DNA from: Asterias amurensis
Lineage: Eukaryota; Echinodermata; Asteroidea; Forcipulatida; Asteriidae
Length of the DNA: 64,000 nucleotides
Assembly: GCF_032118995.1 (NCBI RefSeq)
Contig: NC_092665.1
Coordinates: 11,140,512 to 11,204,511 of the forward strand
Reading direction: 5' to 3'
The notes below the pieces were generated by a model that saw only the letters and a list, made by a program, of their open reading frames with translations, was not told where the DNA came from and ran no database searches. Shown here one piece after another: positions 1-11,300 of this stretch (its first letter is position 1; every line of letters starts with the position of its first letter). Made by a program: the position numbers and the translations under genes.

Positions 1-89
1 CCAAACAAGGATGTACACGCCGTTGACAACTGGACCAGCAAAACCCGTTTTTTGGGGGGCAGACATGAGCAAAACAAAAAATGAATGAT

Positions 90-418
90 TTAAATACCTG
101 ATATTAACTCAACCAAGTCAGCACGGCCGAGTTTTGAAAACTCCTCCTTCAACTCGTCTTCAGCTTCCGCTTGGTTTTCTTTGTTTCTGAACCAATCAAG
201 GAGCATCCGGAAGATTTGTTCTTTGAGGTTACTCGGGTGGTCGTTTTGATATGTGTCAATCTGTGCAGCTTTAATATCCAAATAAGTGCCAAGTTGCTTC
301 CAGTCTTTTCCAATGTACTCGGAAAGGCGTCGCAACTTCTTCTCATTAATACCTGGTGCATTGGACGTTGCCGTTGACTTCCTCTCGATACCTGGTTTTG
401 GGGACGGGGGTGCATGTC
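90..418 (-). CDS. UBL/death-domain gene, terminal exon with death domain 2
   Basis: The acceptor is CTTGTTGTAG at 419-420, in the phase required by the preceding donor. A Pro/Ser linker (HAPPSPKPG) leads to a second death domain: KKLRRLSEYIGKDWKQLGTY, ID(T)YQNDHP, IFRMLLDWFRNK and LGRADLVELISGI, then the stop at 90-92. The linker also carries ERKSTATSNAPG. Confidence 0.74.
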
Positions 419-3400
419 CTACAACAAGATTTGTAACAAAGTCAAGTATACAGTTACTCATCACTACAATAAGTCTCCTTAAAGGCAGTGGACACTATAA
501 GTAATTACTCAAAATAATTATTAGCCTACAAAATGGTGGCCCTGAAGGGACATCGCACATTTGCGATATCGCAAATATCTTTGCAAATATTTGCGATGTC
601 ACAAATATTTGTGCAAATATTTGTGACGTCGCAAATATCTTTGCAAACATATGTGATGTCGAACATTTTATCGCATACCTTGTCGCATACTTTGTCGCAT
701 AGTTTGCCTATTTGTGGCGAGAAATTTTTCAAGAGCCTAAAGGGTTGTTTGAGTTCCACCCTTCATTCCATTAACATGTACACACGGGTGGATAGTCGGA
801 TACAGTCCGCGCGTGTTTTTTTTTTATGCCATTACAACTTGCACTAGTTAGTTGTAATGGCATCAAACAAACACACGCGCGGACTGTATTGACTCAACTT
901 CCTTAGCCGGCCTGTGTTACCGCTGCGCTGTGTACATGGTAATGGAATGAAGGCTGGAACCCAAACAACCTTCAGTCTAGGCTCTTGAAAAAATATCGGA
1001 CACAAATATGCAAACTATGCGACGCAGTATGCGATCAAGTATGCAATAATATTTGCGACATCACAAATATTTGCAAAGATATTTGCAAAGACATTTGCGA
1101 CATCGCAAATAATCTGCAAAGATATTTGCGACATCACAAATATTTGCAAAGATGGTTGCACATCGCAAAGTATTTGCAAAGATATTTGCAAAGATATTTG
1201 CGACATCGCAAATATCTGCAAAGATATTTGCGACATCGCAAATATTTGCAAAGATATTTGCGACAACATGTGTAAACTCTCAGGGATATGTCGAATAACC
1301 GTCAGATTGTTAGGGTTTAGAGCCAGATCAGCCATTTATATTTATTTTATCTAGTTTCCAATCTAGTTTCCAAGTCCAACAAACCTGGGATCTTTGCAGC
1401 TAAATCTTGACGATCTATTTGAGCCAAGGCACTTCTCAACAATTCCCCCGCTTCTCCGTCATCAGCTTGCTGCTCACTCAACCAAGAAACTAACATCTGA
1501 TGAGCCTGTTCCTCTGGGTTGCTCTCAGCGAGACGTTCAAACTTGCCAATCTCTGCTGGTCTGAACTTAAGCTTGACTGCGAGTTGCTGCCAGTCCTTGC
1601 AGAGGTTTACCGCTAAAGTCCGTAGGAATGTCTCGTCGACTGTTCTTCCGGCAAGACGTTTTTAGAAAGTAAAAAAAAAACTTCTGAATATTAAAAAAAA
1701 TGACATCAGAGGATTCTTCTTTATCAAGACAGTTGTAACAAGTTTCGCCGTTATTTTACGGACTTTTCATAAATGCAAATATTAATTTTGCTAATTAGCG
1801 TAAACATTTAAAAATCAAACAAAACAGAAACATTAAAACACAAGCAAATCCAGATAATTGCAAAAACAGCAACCAAAACAAAACACCGTAGCAATAGGAG
1901 GAAGTGACAACAATTTAAAAGTAAAAACCATAGAATGGACTAAAAACCCTCAAAAGCCAAAATAAAACTGGTACAGATAATAGCTTTTAAAACAATGAAG
2001 CAGAAGCTAAAACATAAATGAATATACAATTAAAAAATATCATTCAAATAATGTGTATCATCACTTTCATATACAACTGTGTTAATGGTTTTATTTAAAC
2101 CAGCTTTGGTGCCACATAATTTTTACCTCACCATACAAAATATCTCTGTTATGAATTACCACACGCACGAGCTAAATGTCTGTGTTAATTTAAGGATTAT
2201 TTGTTTGAATATTCTTGAAGTGAATATATAGACGTTCAATAAGAAAGAAGTTATAATACAAAGTCACATTTAAATTGACTATGTGGAATAGAATAGAGAT
2301 AGGTAACTCGTGATTAATTCATTATTTACTCACGTGTTGGGGCGCCACCAAGCAAACCTTCTGCTAGTGTTAAATCAATGTTTGTCTCCGGTTTAATGCC
2401 AAGATCATGAAGAGTCAAAGCGTCACACAACTGGGAAAATGATGGGAATTTTTTTTTTACAAAATTTAAGCTGTATATTATGATCGTTGAATCTTGCATT
2501 TTTATTTGGATTATTAACCGTTTTTCAGTTCGTCTATTAGTAACCTTTTAGAAAATAACTCTTGGTCCCATCTTGTCCCTTTCCTCGGGCGAGACCAGAC
2601 AAACTCTTAGGTTCGTGTAGAAAAAGATTATAATTGCAAATAAATGTGAATGGTTTACAGTACAACGTAAGCCTAACGTAGACCATACCTTGAACCTTTT
2701 GTTATTTGTGTACAGATTTTGCAATGCAGGACGAATGGCCAACTTCCTGTGAATGATGTCTTTCAGGTCGGAGACGGTTGTTTCATGATCGAGTCGTAGA
2801 CAGAGGGTTTTGGGGTTGATGGGCGTCTTGATAAAGAACTGTATCATGTGATGAGTTTCCTTGCATCTATGGGATGAGGCTTTGTCTCTGTATAGATGAG
2901 AAATTAAAAAATGTTGGTTTAACCTCAAATACTTAATAATAGTAGACAATAAATTTGTTCGTTAAAACAATGAAACTTAAACAAGAAGCCCTTTTGTTTC
3001 ATTGACACAAGTAACTGCATAAAAAACAATCGTCGCATCAGTCCCCTTTAGAAATGATGTTATGTTGTTGGGCATTTAACTGTGCATGACGTGAGACCTT
3101 TTAGCCTCTGGCGGCAAAAACTTGGAACTCCTTAAAAACTCCAAAACGGGCCCTTAATCTACAGCCTTTCTTCTATAGATGCTCTGTTGGAATGAATGCA
3201 CTACGGTACCTTTTTGCTTGTGCTCCGCATTGTTCTTTGCCCAATGACGAATCTGACGTGTTTGTCTTGGTGTCTTGATGCTGTCCCGATGGTTTTGTCC
3301 TCTCTGCTAATGCAGATTTGAAAGCCGCGTGTCTACTCTTCTTGATTTTGTTCTTCCTCTCTACTGGTTTTGCCCTTGAATGATCATAGACGACCCTTAA

Positions 3401-3550
3401 CCTCTTCCGGTCTTCATACCACTGTTTTAGAGATGGCTGAGACATGTTGGTGACGCTTTGGGATGTAATCATTGGAGAAAAATCATTGGTCAATATTTGA
3501 AGTTTGGAATTGAGTAAATTCATCATCATATTGCATGAACTTACCTCCAT
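90..3550 (-). CDS. Ubiquitin-like plus tandem death-domain protein (five-exon gene)
   Basis: Exons in transcript order are 3210-3550, 2689-2887, 2334-2430, 1385-1639 and 90-418. All introns are GT-AG and all phases agree, giving 406 aa. The N-terminal ~110 residues are basic and probably disordered. A ubiquitin-like fold follows at about residues 127-200, from MIQFFIKTPINPK through TTVSDLKDIIHRKL to TLAEGLLGG, matching ubiquitin's beta-grasp pattern and its terminal GG. Two death domains follow, at about 213-295 (DETFLRTLAVNLCKDWQQLA) and 320-405 (LRRLSEYIGKDWKQLG). Death domains form homotypic oligomers in apoptosis and NF-kB signalling, so a cytoplasmic adaptor is inferred. The first exon may instead be ATGGAG (3545-3550) spliced at GTAAGT to an acceptor at 3436 or 3421; both keep the frame. 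I do not recognise a named orthologue. Confidence 0.78.
479..530 (+). repeat. 5' end fragment of family-1 TTAA foldback element
   Basis: About 52 bp matching the left terminus of the commonest element (AAAGGCAGTGGACACTAT, then AATTACTCAAAATAATTATT). It stops where the palindromic element at 531 begins. No matching right end is seen beyond that element. Confidence 0.55.
531..1275. repeat. Large palindromic foldback element inside the death-domain intron
   Basis: The two halves are inverted copies about a centre near 845. The outer parts are arrays of short tandem repeats (TTTGCGATATCGCAAATAT-like on the left, GCAAAGATATTTGCGACATC-like on the right). Next come CGCATACTTTGTCGCATAG blocks, then unique arms (CATTCCATTA facing TAATGGAATG), then a GC-rich core (CAGTCCGCGCGTG facing CACGCGCGGACTG) closing on CATTACAAC and GTTGTAATG. 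It lies wholly between the two death-domain exons. The right tandem array is longer than the left. Confidence 0.7.
1385..1639 (-). CDS. UBL/death-domain gene, exon with death domain 1
   Basis: The exon encodes a six-helix death domain with the usual landmarks: DWQQLAVKL, PAEIGKFERL, PEEQAHQMLVSWL and LLRSALAQIDRQDLAAKI. The donor is ATCCCAG before GTTTGT. If the intron is retained, the frame runs on to a TAA at 1347-1349, giving a shorter form with one death domain and a different tail. Confidence 0.74.
1640..2333 (-). other. AT-rich intron, no further feature seen
   Basis: This is intronic sequence between the UBL and first death-domain exons. It is strongly AT-rich with many A-runs, and I see no recognisable element or coding segment. 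Confidence 0.5.
2334..2430 (-). CDS. UBL/death-domain gene, exon completing UBL fold
   Basis: The acceptor is TTTTCCCAG and the donor CCAACAC before GTGAGT. The exon encodes LCDALTLHDLGIKPETNIDL then TLAEGLLGG. This corresponds to ubiquitin from its DGRTLSDYNI segment to the C-terminal Gly-Gly, and is followed at once by APT and the first death domain. Confidence 0.72.
2689..2887 (-). CDS. UBL/death-domain gene, exon with first two-thirds of UBL fold
   Basis: The acceptor follows a pyrimidine-rich stretch ending CTATACAG, and the donor is TTCAAG before GTATGG. The exon encodes MIQFFIKTPINPK (strand 1), LCLRLDHETT (strand 2), VSDLKDIIHRKL (helix) and ALQNLYTNNKRFK (strand 3). This order and spacing are those of ubiquitin residues 1 to about 48. 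Confidence 0.75.
3210..3550 (-). CDS. UBL/death-domain gene, 5' coding exon
   Basis: It opens at ATG 3550, immediately preceded by an in-frame TGA, and ends at AAAAAG before GTACC, in phase 2. Codons 3-5 contain a consensus donor (GTAAGT), and in-frame acceptors lie further in (TCTCAG, AAACAG). A 108- or 123-nt intron may therefore be removed, leaving Met-Glu joined to PSLKQWYEDRKR or WYEDRKR. The encoded segment is rich in Lys and Arg (ERKNKIKKSRHAAFK). Confidence 0.55.
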
Positions 3551-3702
3551 TCAGAAAATCTAACGCGCAGGGCAATTATAAGGGAAATATTAAACACTTT
3601 ACGTGTTGCTTTCTTGTGGTTTCGACAATCTACAAAATGTTCCACCTTCAGTCTACCTGCAGTACACTAATCCCCATTGTTATTTATCTACAGGGATATG
3701 CC

Positions 3703-4440
3703 GCGTTTTTTCATGCGTGACCTCGGTTTGAATACTAGTTAGTCAAAAGGGCTTCTGGAATTCGGTCATTTTCAGCCTTTTAAGTCTCAACCAAAATAAT
3801 GTACCAGTAAATTGAAACGAAGAGCATATCTGTCGTTATGTATACAAGCAATCGGTGCAACTCAAATTTTAAAAAGAGAAATTTTGTACGTAAAAAGATG
3901 GCTTCAAAAACAGAGAAAACAAGTCACAAAAACACGGAAAATTTTAATGTTATGAATGTCGGCAAAAGTCCCCAATTACTATGTATGGATAGATGATTTA
4001 ATATTCTACCTGGAAATGTTAAAAGCGAGACCGGATCGTTCCTAGTCCAGTCAGGATAAAGCGATTTCCACCGTTAATCCAAATCTCACATTACGAAAAA
4101 GTCAACTATTAGACAGAATGGTTTTCTTGCACGGGTGATTGGTTGACGATGACATCATCGACTGATAGAGCAGCATGCTGTTTTTCGTTGGCATGGTACC
4201 TTGACCACCAAGCCTAAGTTAGTCAATAACAAAAGCGCCCGTCTATACCAAAAAAATTCTCTATTTAAAAATTTAGCTGCACCGATTTTTTTAATACATA
4301 ACGACAGACATGCTCTTTGTCTCAATTTACTGGTACATTATTTTGGTTGAGACTTTCCAGAAAAGGCCGAAAAAGACTGAATTTCAGAAGCCCTTTGTAC
4401 TAATTAGTATTCAAACCGAGGTCACGCATGAAAAATCACG
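3703..4440. mobile_element. Non-autonomous DNA element with ~190-bp terminal inverted repeats
   Basis: The left arm (about 3703-3890) and right arm (about 4245-4440) are inverted copies, sharing CATGCGTGACCTCGGTTTGA, CCAAAATAATGTACCAGTAA and TCGGTGCA. About 350 bp of unrelated interior separates them and has no long ORF. The structure fits a deletion derivative of a cut-and-paste DNA transposon. The arms have diverged by scattered substitutions, so it is not a very recent insertion. Confidence 0.65.
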
Positions 4441-5950
4441 CCTACTCGCGCAGACAAATGACAAAGGAGACTTATTTAAAATCGAGTGTTCTGCGGGTGG
4501 ATTGACATGCAATACTGCATACATAATTTAATACCACACACGTGGACACACCATAGTAAAAGTGTGGTAGGCGGGAAAATTGCGGGAAACAATGTGTACG
4601 GGTTTATTTATGGGACAATGCAAGCTAGCCAACGCTGTGAAATAAAACATAATTTATGTTGCCATGGCAGCGAGGTTAACTGTAGGACACAGGAGCGTTA
4701 CCATGGAGTCAACACAACCGAACTCTCTTTGTTCGTTCCATTGTATTCCCCTCTGCATCTAATGGTTGCATCTTGGTGTCGCGCCTAGAGCAATGTATGT
4801 AATATTTTAGAGTGTGCGCTTTTTAAATCACATTATTAATAATTAATTATATCAAAATATGGAATACTTCTTAACTGTCATCCAGTGGTAAGCCTTCCCA
4901 ATTGCATGTCATTCTAACAATATAAAAGTCAGCTTTTCTCTTATAAGACCGTATTAAACATCAAGACGGATAAAAAAAAATACACAAATTTATTATCAAT
5001 ATTGTGTCGCTTAAAACAGATCATACATCTCCGAAAAATGAATCAAATTTTCACATGTAAGCTACAGTTAGATAGATAGATAGTCATTAAATGATTGATA
5101 CTGGGCATATGACAATTTCATGGGTTTTTAAGCTTCTATTAAATTTAACAAATAAACGATTTAATTGGTTTGTTGTATTAACAAAGAACGTGACTGTGTT
5201 GTTTACCGTTCTGCACAAATCTGAAAAGCGTAACTGCAGTGACGCTTCTATGTGTATTTCCATTAGGGATTATTATTTATGTAAGGACATTATTCGCTCA
5301 GATATCTCAAAATAGTGACCACTTTTTGAAAAGGAAATGTTCACACTATAGTTGTGTTGTTTACATCTTCGTTTATATAAGATTAAAACAATCGAACGGT
5401 TCCCAAAACCAGAGGTAGGCATTTGCTCTGCTTTTAACAAGTACAATCGTCACAAAAAGGTAAATAACTTGATGGCGATTGAGCCTTTCCGTTTATAAAG
5501 TGTATTCATGAGAATGTCACCTACCTGCGAGGAGTCAAAACTCCAGTTGAAACTGACTGACACCAGTCGTGCAGCTGGGGAAGAAATGCATGTATACGGC
5601 CTGTCTCTGAATCGGCGTCTGGTAATGATTCTGACGAGAAAGAAGAGTTGCTCTTCTCTAATACTGAATCAACCTTGCAAGCTCAAATGTTGCCATACTG
5701 CTGTCTAGCTTGTCTGGCGATTGTACTGAATAAATACTCATGTGCCGTGTTCATAGTCCGATATACCATGTAGAGCAAACAGGTTAATACCTCTGAACTT
5801 CACCCGTTAATGCGGTATGGTTCTTCTGCGTTCTCACATCTGTCGTAAAATTCGTCCGTATTGTTTGATTTCAAAAAGCATATTTTTTTTATTAATATAT
5901 TATTTTGTTCATGATTCTAAACCCCTGTTCATCTTCCATTGGAATGTGTC
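4441..5950. other. Intergenic, nothing recognised
   Basis: There is no splice-supported coding segment and no copy of the named repeat families. The open frames here are short and low-complexity. A small GATA run lies near 5070. Confidence 0.45.
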
Positions 5951-5951
5951 T

Positions 5952-6148
5952 CACTGTGGTTAGACTTGGTTTCAAGTCTTTGATCGAGGTTTTTTTAGTC
6001 GTCCTACAAACAGCGCCCTCTTGTGATCTTTCTTCGTCTTTTAGCCTACGATTAGATGCGCGTGATAGCTAATAATGTGGGGCGTTGTTCGTGGCTGAGA
6101 TGCGGAAGAATAACCGCAATCTAAGACTTGAATCAAGTCTACACTGTG
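5952..6148. repeat. Small foldback element (~200 bp)
   Basis: Terminal inverted repeats of about 24 bp: CACTGTGGTTAGACTTGG at the left faces GACTTGAATCAAGTCTACAC at the right. A related GACTTGAGTCAAGTCT string occurs near 18170. Confidence 0.5.
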
Positions 6149-6370
6149 GTTTGCTTGTCATTCTGAGCCCCACTCTTGGCTCTGTGCCAAAAGGTGTGGT
6201 CTGCATGTCTATCCTGATGATCCTCTTGGTAATAAGTCATGACATTAATTTTTGAGAGGGAAAGTGGTGCAATGAATATTCATGAACCTACTTTGCATAT
6301 CATTATTTAGTTTACACTGCGCCTCTGTCTCCAAAATGTCCTCACTTAATCCCGGTAAGAACGTGGCATT

Positions 6371-6465
6371 TTTTTAGGGTTTGTGTACTTTTTGTACACA
6401 CAAAACACAATGTCAAAAGATTTACATTAAACTTACACCGTTTGAAGAAAGCTTCCCTTGTGGTG
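6371..6465 (+). repeat. Fragment of family-4 TTAA foldback (left end)
   Basis: Matches the left half of the element at 31721-32082 (AGGGTTTGTGTACTTTTTGT, ACACAATGTC, then GAAAGCTTCCC). There is no right half. Confidence 0.45.
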
Positions 6466-6615
6466 ATGTTTTATCAGACAGGTGAACTTCGATATCTCGC
6501 TTATTGTTATTATCGTCAGTTGTTGGTTTTGGTGTTTGATTTCCTAGTTTACAGCGGTGCCCAATTTTGTGTGATTTAGTAAAAGCATTGTGTAATAACA
6601 ATGGGAGAATTTGAG

Positions 6616-6752
6616 GCGCTAGATGGCAGCAGACTTACCAGGTAAAACTCCATTGTTTACGTAGTTCTGAGCATGCGCACATTATCGAGAGCAATGTATT
6701 TTACCCATAGAGTCTATGGTTTTACCTGGTAAGTATGCTGCCACCAAGCGCC
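6616..6752. repeat. Short inverted-repeat element, empty-site copy of 12681-12941
   Basis: Ends are GCGCTAGATGGCAGCAGACT and GCTGCCACCAAGCGCC, with ACCTGGTAA inside each. The middle (CATTGTTTACGTAGTTCTGA) is continuous here. In the copy at 12681 another element interrupts it. Confidence 0.6.
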
Positions 6753-7083
6753 CTGAAAGTCTCCCTTTAATAATGGTAACAAGTTTTTATGAAATCAATT
6801 AAACCACAAGTTTTTAAGAATTCTAATCACTTGGAGAAACAGACACAGACCGTTCGAAAAATTCTTTTCACATTTTTATTTCAAGTCAGGACGTACAGTA
6901 AACTCAGTAATTTAACAGTAACTTTAATTGAATGGTGGCATGTTTATTTGATTCACATTACAATACAGGTAAATTTTATCCCACCCCATCCGTCTTCATA
7001 AACTTGTCCATAATTACATTTCAGATTTGAGTGCTTTTTAGCGGTCGTATAAACCACTAACTGTTTGGGTCATTGACCAGTGC

Positions 7084-7467
7084 TTAAAGGAACACGTTGC
7101 CTTGGATCGGACGAGTTGGTCTTTGAAAAGCATTTGTAACTGTTTTTTATAAAATGCACATGGGTAGAAAGATGCTGTATAAGTAGAATACAGTGATCCA
7201 CACAAACATGCCTCGAAATTGCACGGTTTTCCTTTTACCTCTTCGACTAACACGGGCGGCTATTTATGGGAGTCAAATTTTTGACTCCCATAAATGGCCG
7301 ACCGTCGTGCTGTAAAAGGAAAACCACGCAATTTCGAGACAAACTTGTGTGGATAATTGTATTCTACTTTTAAAACATCTATCCAACCATATGCATTTTA
7401 TAAAAAACGGTTACAAACGCTCAGTTATCGACCAACTCGTCCGATTCAAGGCAACGTGTTCCTTTAA
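7084..7467. repeat. Family-3 TTAA foldback element
   Basis: This is an almost complete palindrome of about 384 bp. TTAAAGGAACACGTTGCC at the left faces GGCAACGTGTTCCTTTAA at the right, and the centre near 7275 is GGGAGTCAAA then TTTGACTCCC. Other copies lie at 23599, 45840 and 49082. No coding capacity. Confidence 0.7.
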
Positions 7468-7710
7468 CCAATGATCAATTCAACTGAAAACAGTAACTTT
7501 TGGTACGACCCCAAAGCGCCCCACCTGTTGTGCGTCACTTCATGCGTCTGAAAACCTATAAAACCCTTGGGCTTGTAATACAGCATGCCTGTAATAGGTA
7601 ATTACACAGTTTTCGAAGAAAGATACTCAAGACCATGGTCATTTTCAAAATCAAAGCTGAACGCAAGCTTTGACTGCGGCTTGGGCTCCGTCTCCCAAAA
7701 GCAAACGTTT

Positions 7711-8038
7711 TTAAAGACACCGTTAACACTTTTGGTAATTGTCAAAGACCAGTCTTCTCACTTGGTGTATCTCAACATATGCATAAAATAACAAACCTGT
7801 AAAAACTTGAGCTCGATTGGTCGTCGGAGTTGTGCTTTCAGATACTTGATTTCGTGACCTCAAATTCTAAAATGAAATTCGGGGAAAATTACTTCTTTCT
7901 CGAAAACTACGTCACTTCAGAGGGAGCCGTTTCTCACAATGTGTTATACTATTCACCTCTCCCCATTAATCGTTACCAAGTAAGGTGTTATGCGAGTAAT
8001 TCTTTTGAGTAATTACCAATATTGTCCACTGCATTTAA
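7711..8038 (-). repeat. Family-1 TTAA foldback element
   Basis: Reverse orientation, from TTAAAGACACCGTTAACACT to CCACTGCATTTAA. The internal landmarks of the family are present (GTATCTCAACATATGCATAA, GAGGGAGCCGTTTCTCACAA). It lies just past the 3' end of the protease gene. Confidence 0.7.
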
Positions 8039-8120
8039 CATGACTGAAGGAGCCTACGACTATGTTGTCTTCAAAAGCGGCCTGGGCGACTTATTGAAGA
8101 AGAACAAACAGTGAGTTGTT

Positions 8121-8309
8121 TTAGGAGCAAGTGACGTCACCTGATGTCTTGTTATCTATCCAATCACAGTACTGTGATATACGTGTGTAGACGCCTGGGT
8201 AGGCGGGGTCTGCACATCCTATACCCCAGCTTACGATCCCTGTTAATGTTACACCATTTACGTGCATATTCTCGTCAAAACCAGTCACGATGGGGCCACC
8301 GCTATCTTG
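8121..8309 (-). CDS. Protease exon 5 (catalytic Ser, C-terminus)
   Basis: The acceptor is CAATTTCTGCAG. It encodes [31 protein letters not shown] and [10 protein letters not shown], ending SGDVTCS and a stop at 8121-8123. The final amphipathic helix (QYCDWI) is that of S1 proteases. Confidence 0.85.
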   Translation of the reverse strand, partial: QDSGGPIVTGFDENMHVNGVTLTGIVSWGIGCADPAYPGVYTRISQYCDWIDNKTSGDVTCS

Positions 8310-11300
8310 CTGCAGAAATTGTAAACAAATCATTCAATGAAATACATTAGAGACCTTTTTAAAGTTATACTATTCTATAGAGTGTATCCATGTGTATGGT
8401 GTTTCTATTTTGCATTGTTGTCTTGAACTATACACCAAGTCTTGATTTGCTCGAACGGGCTGGGTAAGTCAACGAATCTGGATCAAGATTGGTTCGTTCT
8501 GAACAAGATTGCTGTTTGTTTGTTACAGATGTCTCTTCTCCGAAACTGATATTCAGTAAAGTACTTTTTCAAATTAAAATAAATATTATGATAAATTGGT
8601 GCATTAAAACAAATTAGAAGTCCCCCGCCCCCAGCCCCCCATCTGAACTATCTAGCCCTATATGTTGGTGGTCTCCCAATTTTGTTTCTGCTCCCTTACA
8701 CTGATCTCTATTATGGGTGCGTTCGTTTAGCTTCCCTGGGTCGACCCCGTCGTCTGGCGTTTGTCCTTTCCAGGACGAACGTTCGTCCTGGGGGCGTCAA
8801 ACACCGGGGTATACCCAGGGCAGCTAAACGAACGCACCCTACATACAATCAGTAATCGCTTATAGCGTATTCTTTTTCCCGGGAAAGATGAGGCCACTAA
8901 GCATGGATGGGCGCAACCAACCAAGCGTGTATAGAGTATACCCTCTTTACACGTGTGTACTTGTATTGCATAACCATGCGAACTCCATGCGGTAACATGT
9001 AGCGTCCTCCGTCTTTCCATTTCGGGACGGAATGCCATGGAGTTTTCCTTCATATAAGGCACACGTTTTTATTGTAGCCTCTTCTTCCCTGGGGAAAAAA
9101 ACACGCTTAGAATTTTTTACCGTCATGTGTACTACCGTCCCGAAAATCGAAAGGTCGCTAGTAGCATGGGCTGAAGGAGGATGATTAAAAAGAGGGCGCT
9201 ACATAGTTCGACACATGGGCCGGGGAACATAATCTCCGGGGGACATGATCTCCTGTCTGTCCCCCTATGTGGAACTTTAAAACGTGGGCTGAGGGAGGGT
9301 GTTTCAAAAGAGGCCGCTACATTAGTTGTTTTACATATAAATCGGGTTCTTTATGTTTGTGGTTTGTACACAGTTTGCTCCCGACATGTTAGTATCATCA
9401 AACAACATTTACATGATACTTACCGTGCAGCTATCTTTACCAGGAGCTTTGGCACAGAACATGTTAGTAGTAATCGGAAAGCCATCGGTCCCATAACTAT
9501 TCTTGCAAGTACTTCTGCTTACGCCCTTTACAACAACTTGTCGTAGAACCTTGGATAAGTCGCCACCATCTGCAACAGAAAGACATGGATTATTCTAGCG
9601 ACTTGTCGCCTGAATGTCAGAAACAGAGTTTAATCATGGAAACCACAAAAACAAGGGAAGAAGTATTTTTTTTTTCTTGGGTGCGTTTCTATGTCTGGCT
9701 GTCACAATGTGGTTTAAATTGATGACTAGTCTTTGACAATTACCAATAGTGTCCAGTGTCTTTAAAGATAATCAACGGATTCTTTCTGTTTGTTTTAGAA
9801 CTCGGTTCTGACATTGGCTTTTGAGGAAAAGTATCTTCTTAAGCTTAAGATGTCAGCTGAACTTTAGACAAAATAATACTTTCAGCGGTTATCCTGAGTT
9901 ACGTGCAGAAATGACAGTCTGGAGAGAACCAGCAGTAGAAGTGCCACCACAACTAAACAATAATACGACTGGAAAATCCCCATGGGTTTTTCTATTTCGC
10001 AGTTTGTACCTAAAAACAAAACTAATAAAATAATGCTTGTATTTTGTACATGGCATACGTCGTTTGTGCCAAAGCGTTGCGTTTACACACGATATGCAAA
10101 CAAGCGCCAAAAGCCTATTATACTAAGACCTCATAAAGCTTCTCTTAACTTGTCGATTTGTTTTCTCTTTTTTACTTCTTTTAATGTCTGCTGAGCGAAA
10201 CACAAGCAGGGCACTATTTTAACTTGTAATTCGACGGTTAACAAGACTTTGTTACACACAACGTGTTTTTGCGAAGTGGGTGCCATAGTCTATAAAAAGA
10301 TTTCATACTCGCTGGGTTTATCTAAGTTGTCTTCCAAGCGATGAGCAAAAATATAAGCGGGATATACCAGTCAAAAAAGTACCAAGTGGTTGTCTAACTG
10401 GTAACCTCGTCTGGTAAAGGAAATGTTATTATGCTTAAAGGCAGTGGGCACTATTATACAAATATTGACTGCTTTGAGTGCTATGGTTAAAACTATGTCT
10501 CCCGAGGTGATCCCCGGAGCGTTCTATTTTCCCGAGGCGAAGCCGAGGGAAAATAGAACGCTCCGGGGATCACCGAGGGAGTCATAGTTTTTAACCATTG
10601 CACGAGTAAAAGCAATCAATACTTGTTTTATAACACCCAAACATTTCTAAATACTGTACTTTTATTATTAAGATACAGACTTGAATGCTACAATCCACGG
10701 ACGACGCGAATACAGATTGCAAATACTGCGGGTACTGCACGCCGTGTGCTAGTCTGTCGGACTAGCACACGGCGCCGTGTGCTAGTCTTCGGACTAGTGC
10801 ATGGCAAACCGACGCACTATCACACGGCCGTCGTATAGCAAAACTGAGACATGTCATGTGACGCGCTCTAAACCAATGACCAGGCAGAATACTTGCAAGG
10901 GGTGTTATAATGGTAATTGTCAAAGACCAGTCGTCTCACTTGGTGTATCTCAACGTATGCATAAAATAACAAACCTGTAAAAATTTGAGCCCAATTGGTG
11001 GTCGAAGATGCGAGATAATAATGAAAGAAAAAACACCATTGTCGCACAAAGTTGTGTGCTTTCAGATGCTTGATTTTGAGACCTCCAAATTCTAAATCTG
11101 AAGTCTCGAAATCAAATTCATGGAAAATTACTTCTTTCTCGAAAACTACGTCACTTCCTGTTTCTCACAATGTATATTCTCACAATGTATAATGTTATAC
11201 TATCAACCTCTCCCCATTACTTGTAATCAAGTGAGGTTTTATGATAATAATTATTTTGAGTTTTACCAATAGTGTCCACTGCCTTTAAGCTTTCATGAAA

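Noticed and set aside
985-1335. Frame with repeated CDIANICKDI units
   Set aside because: By-product of tandem units in the intronic foldback at 531-1275.
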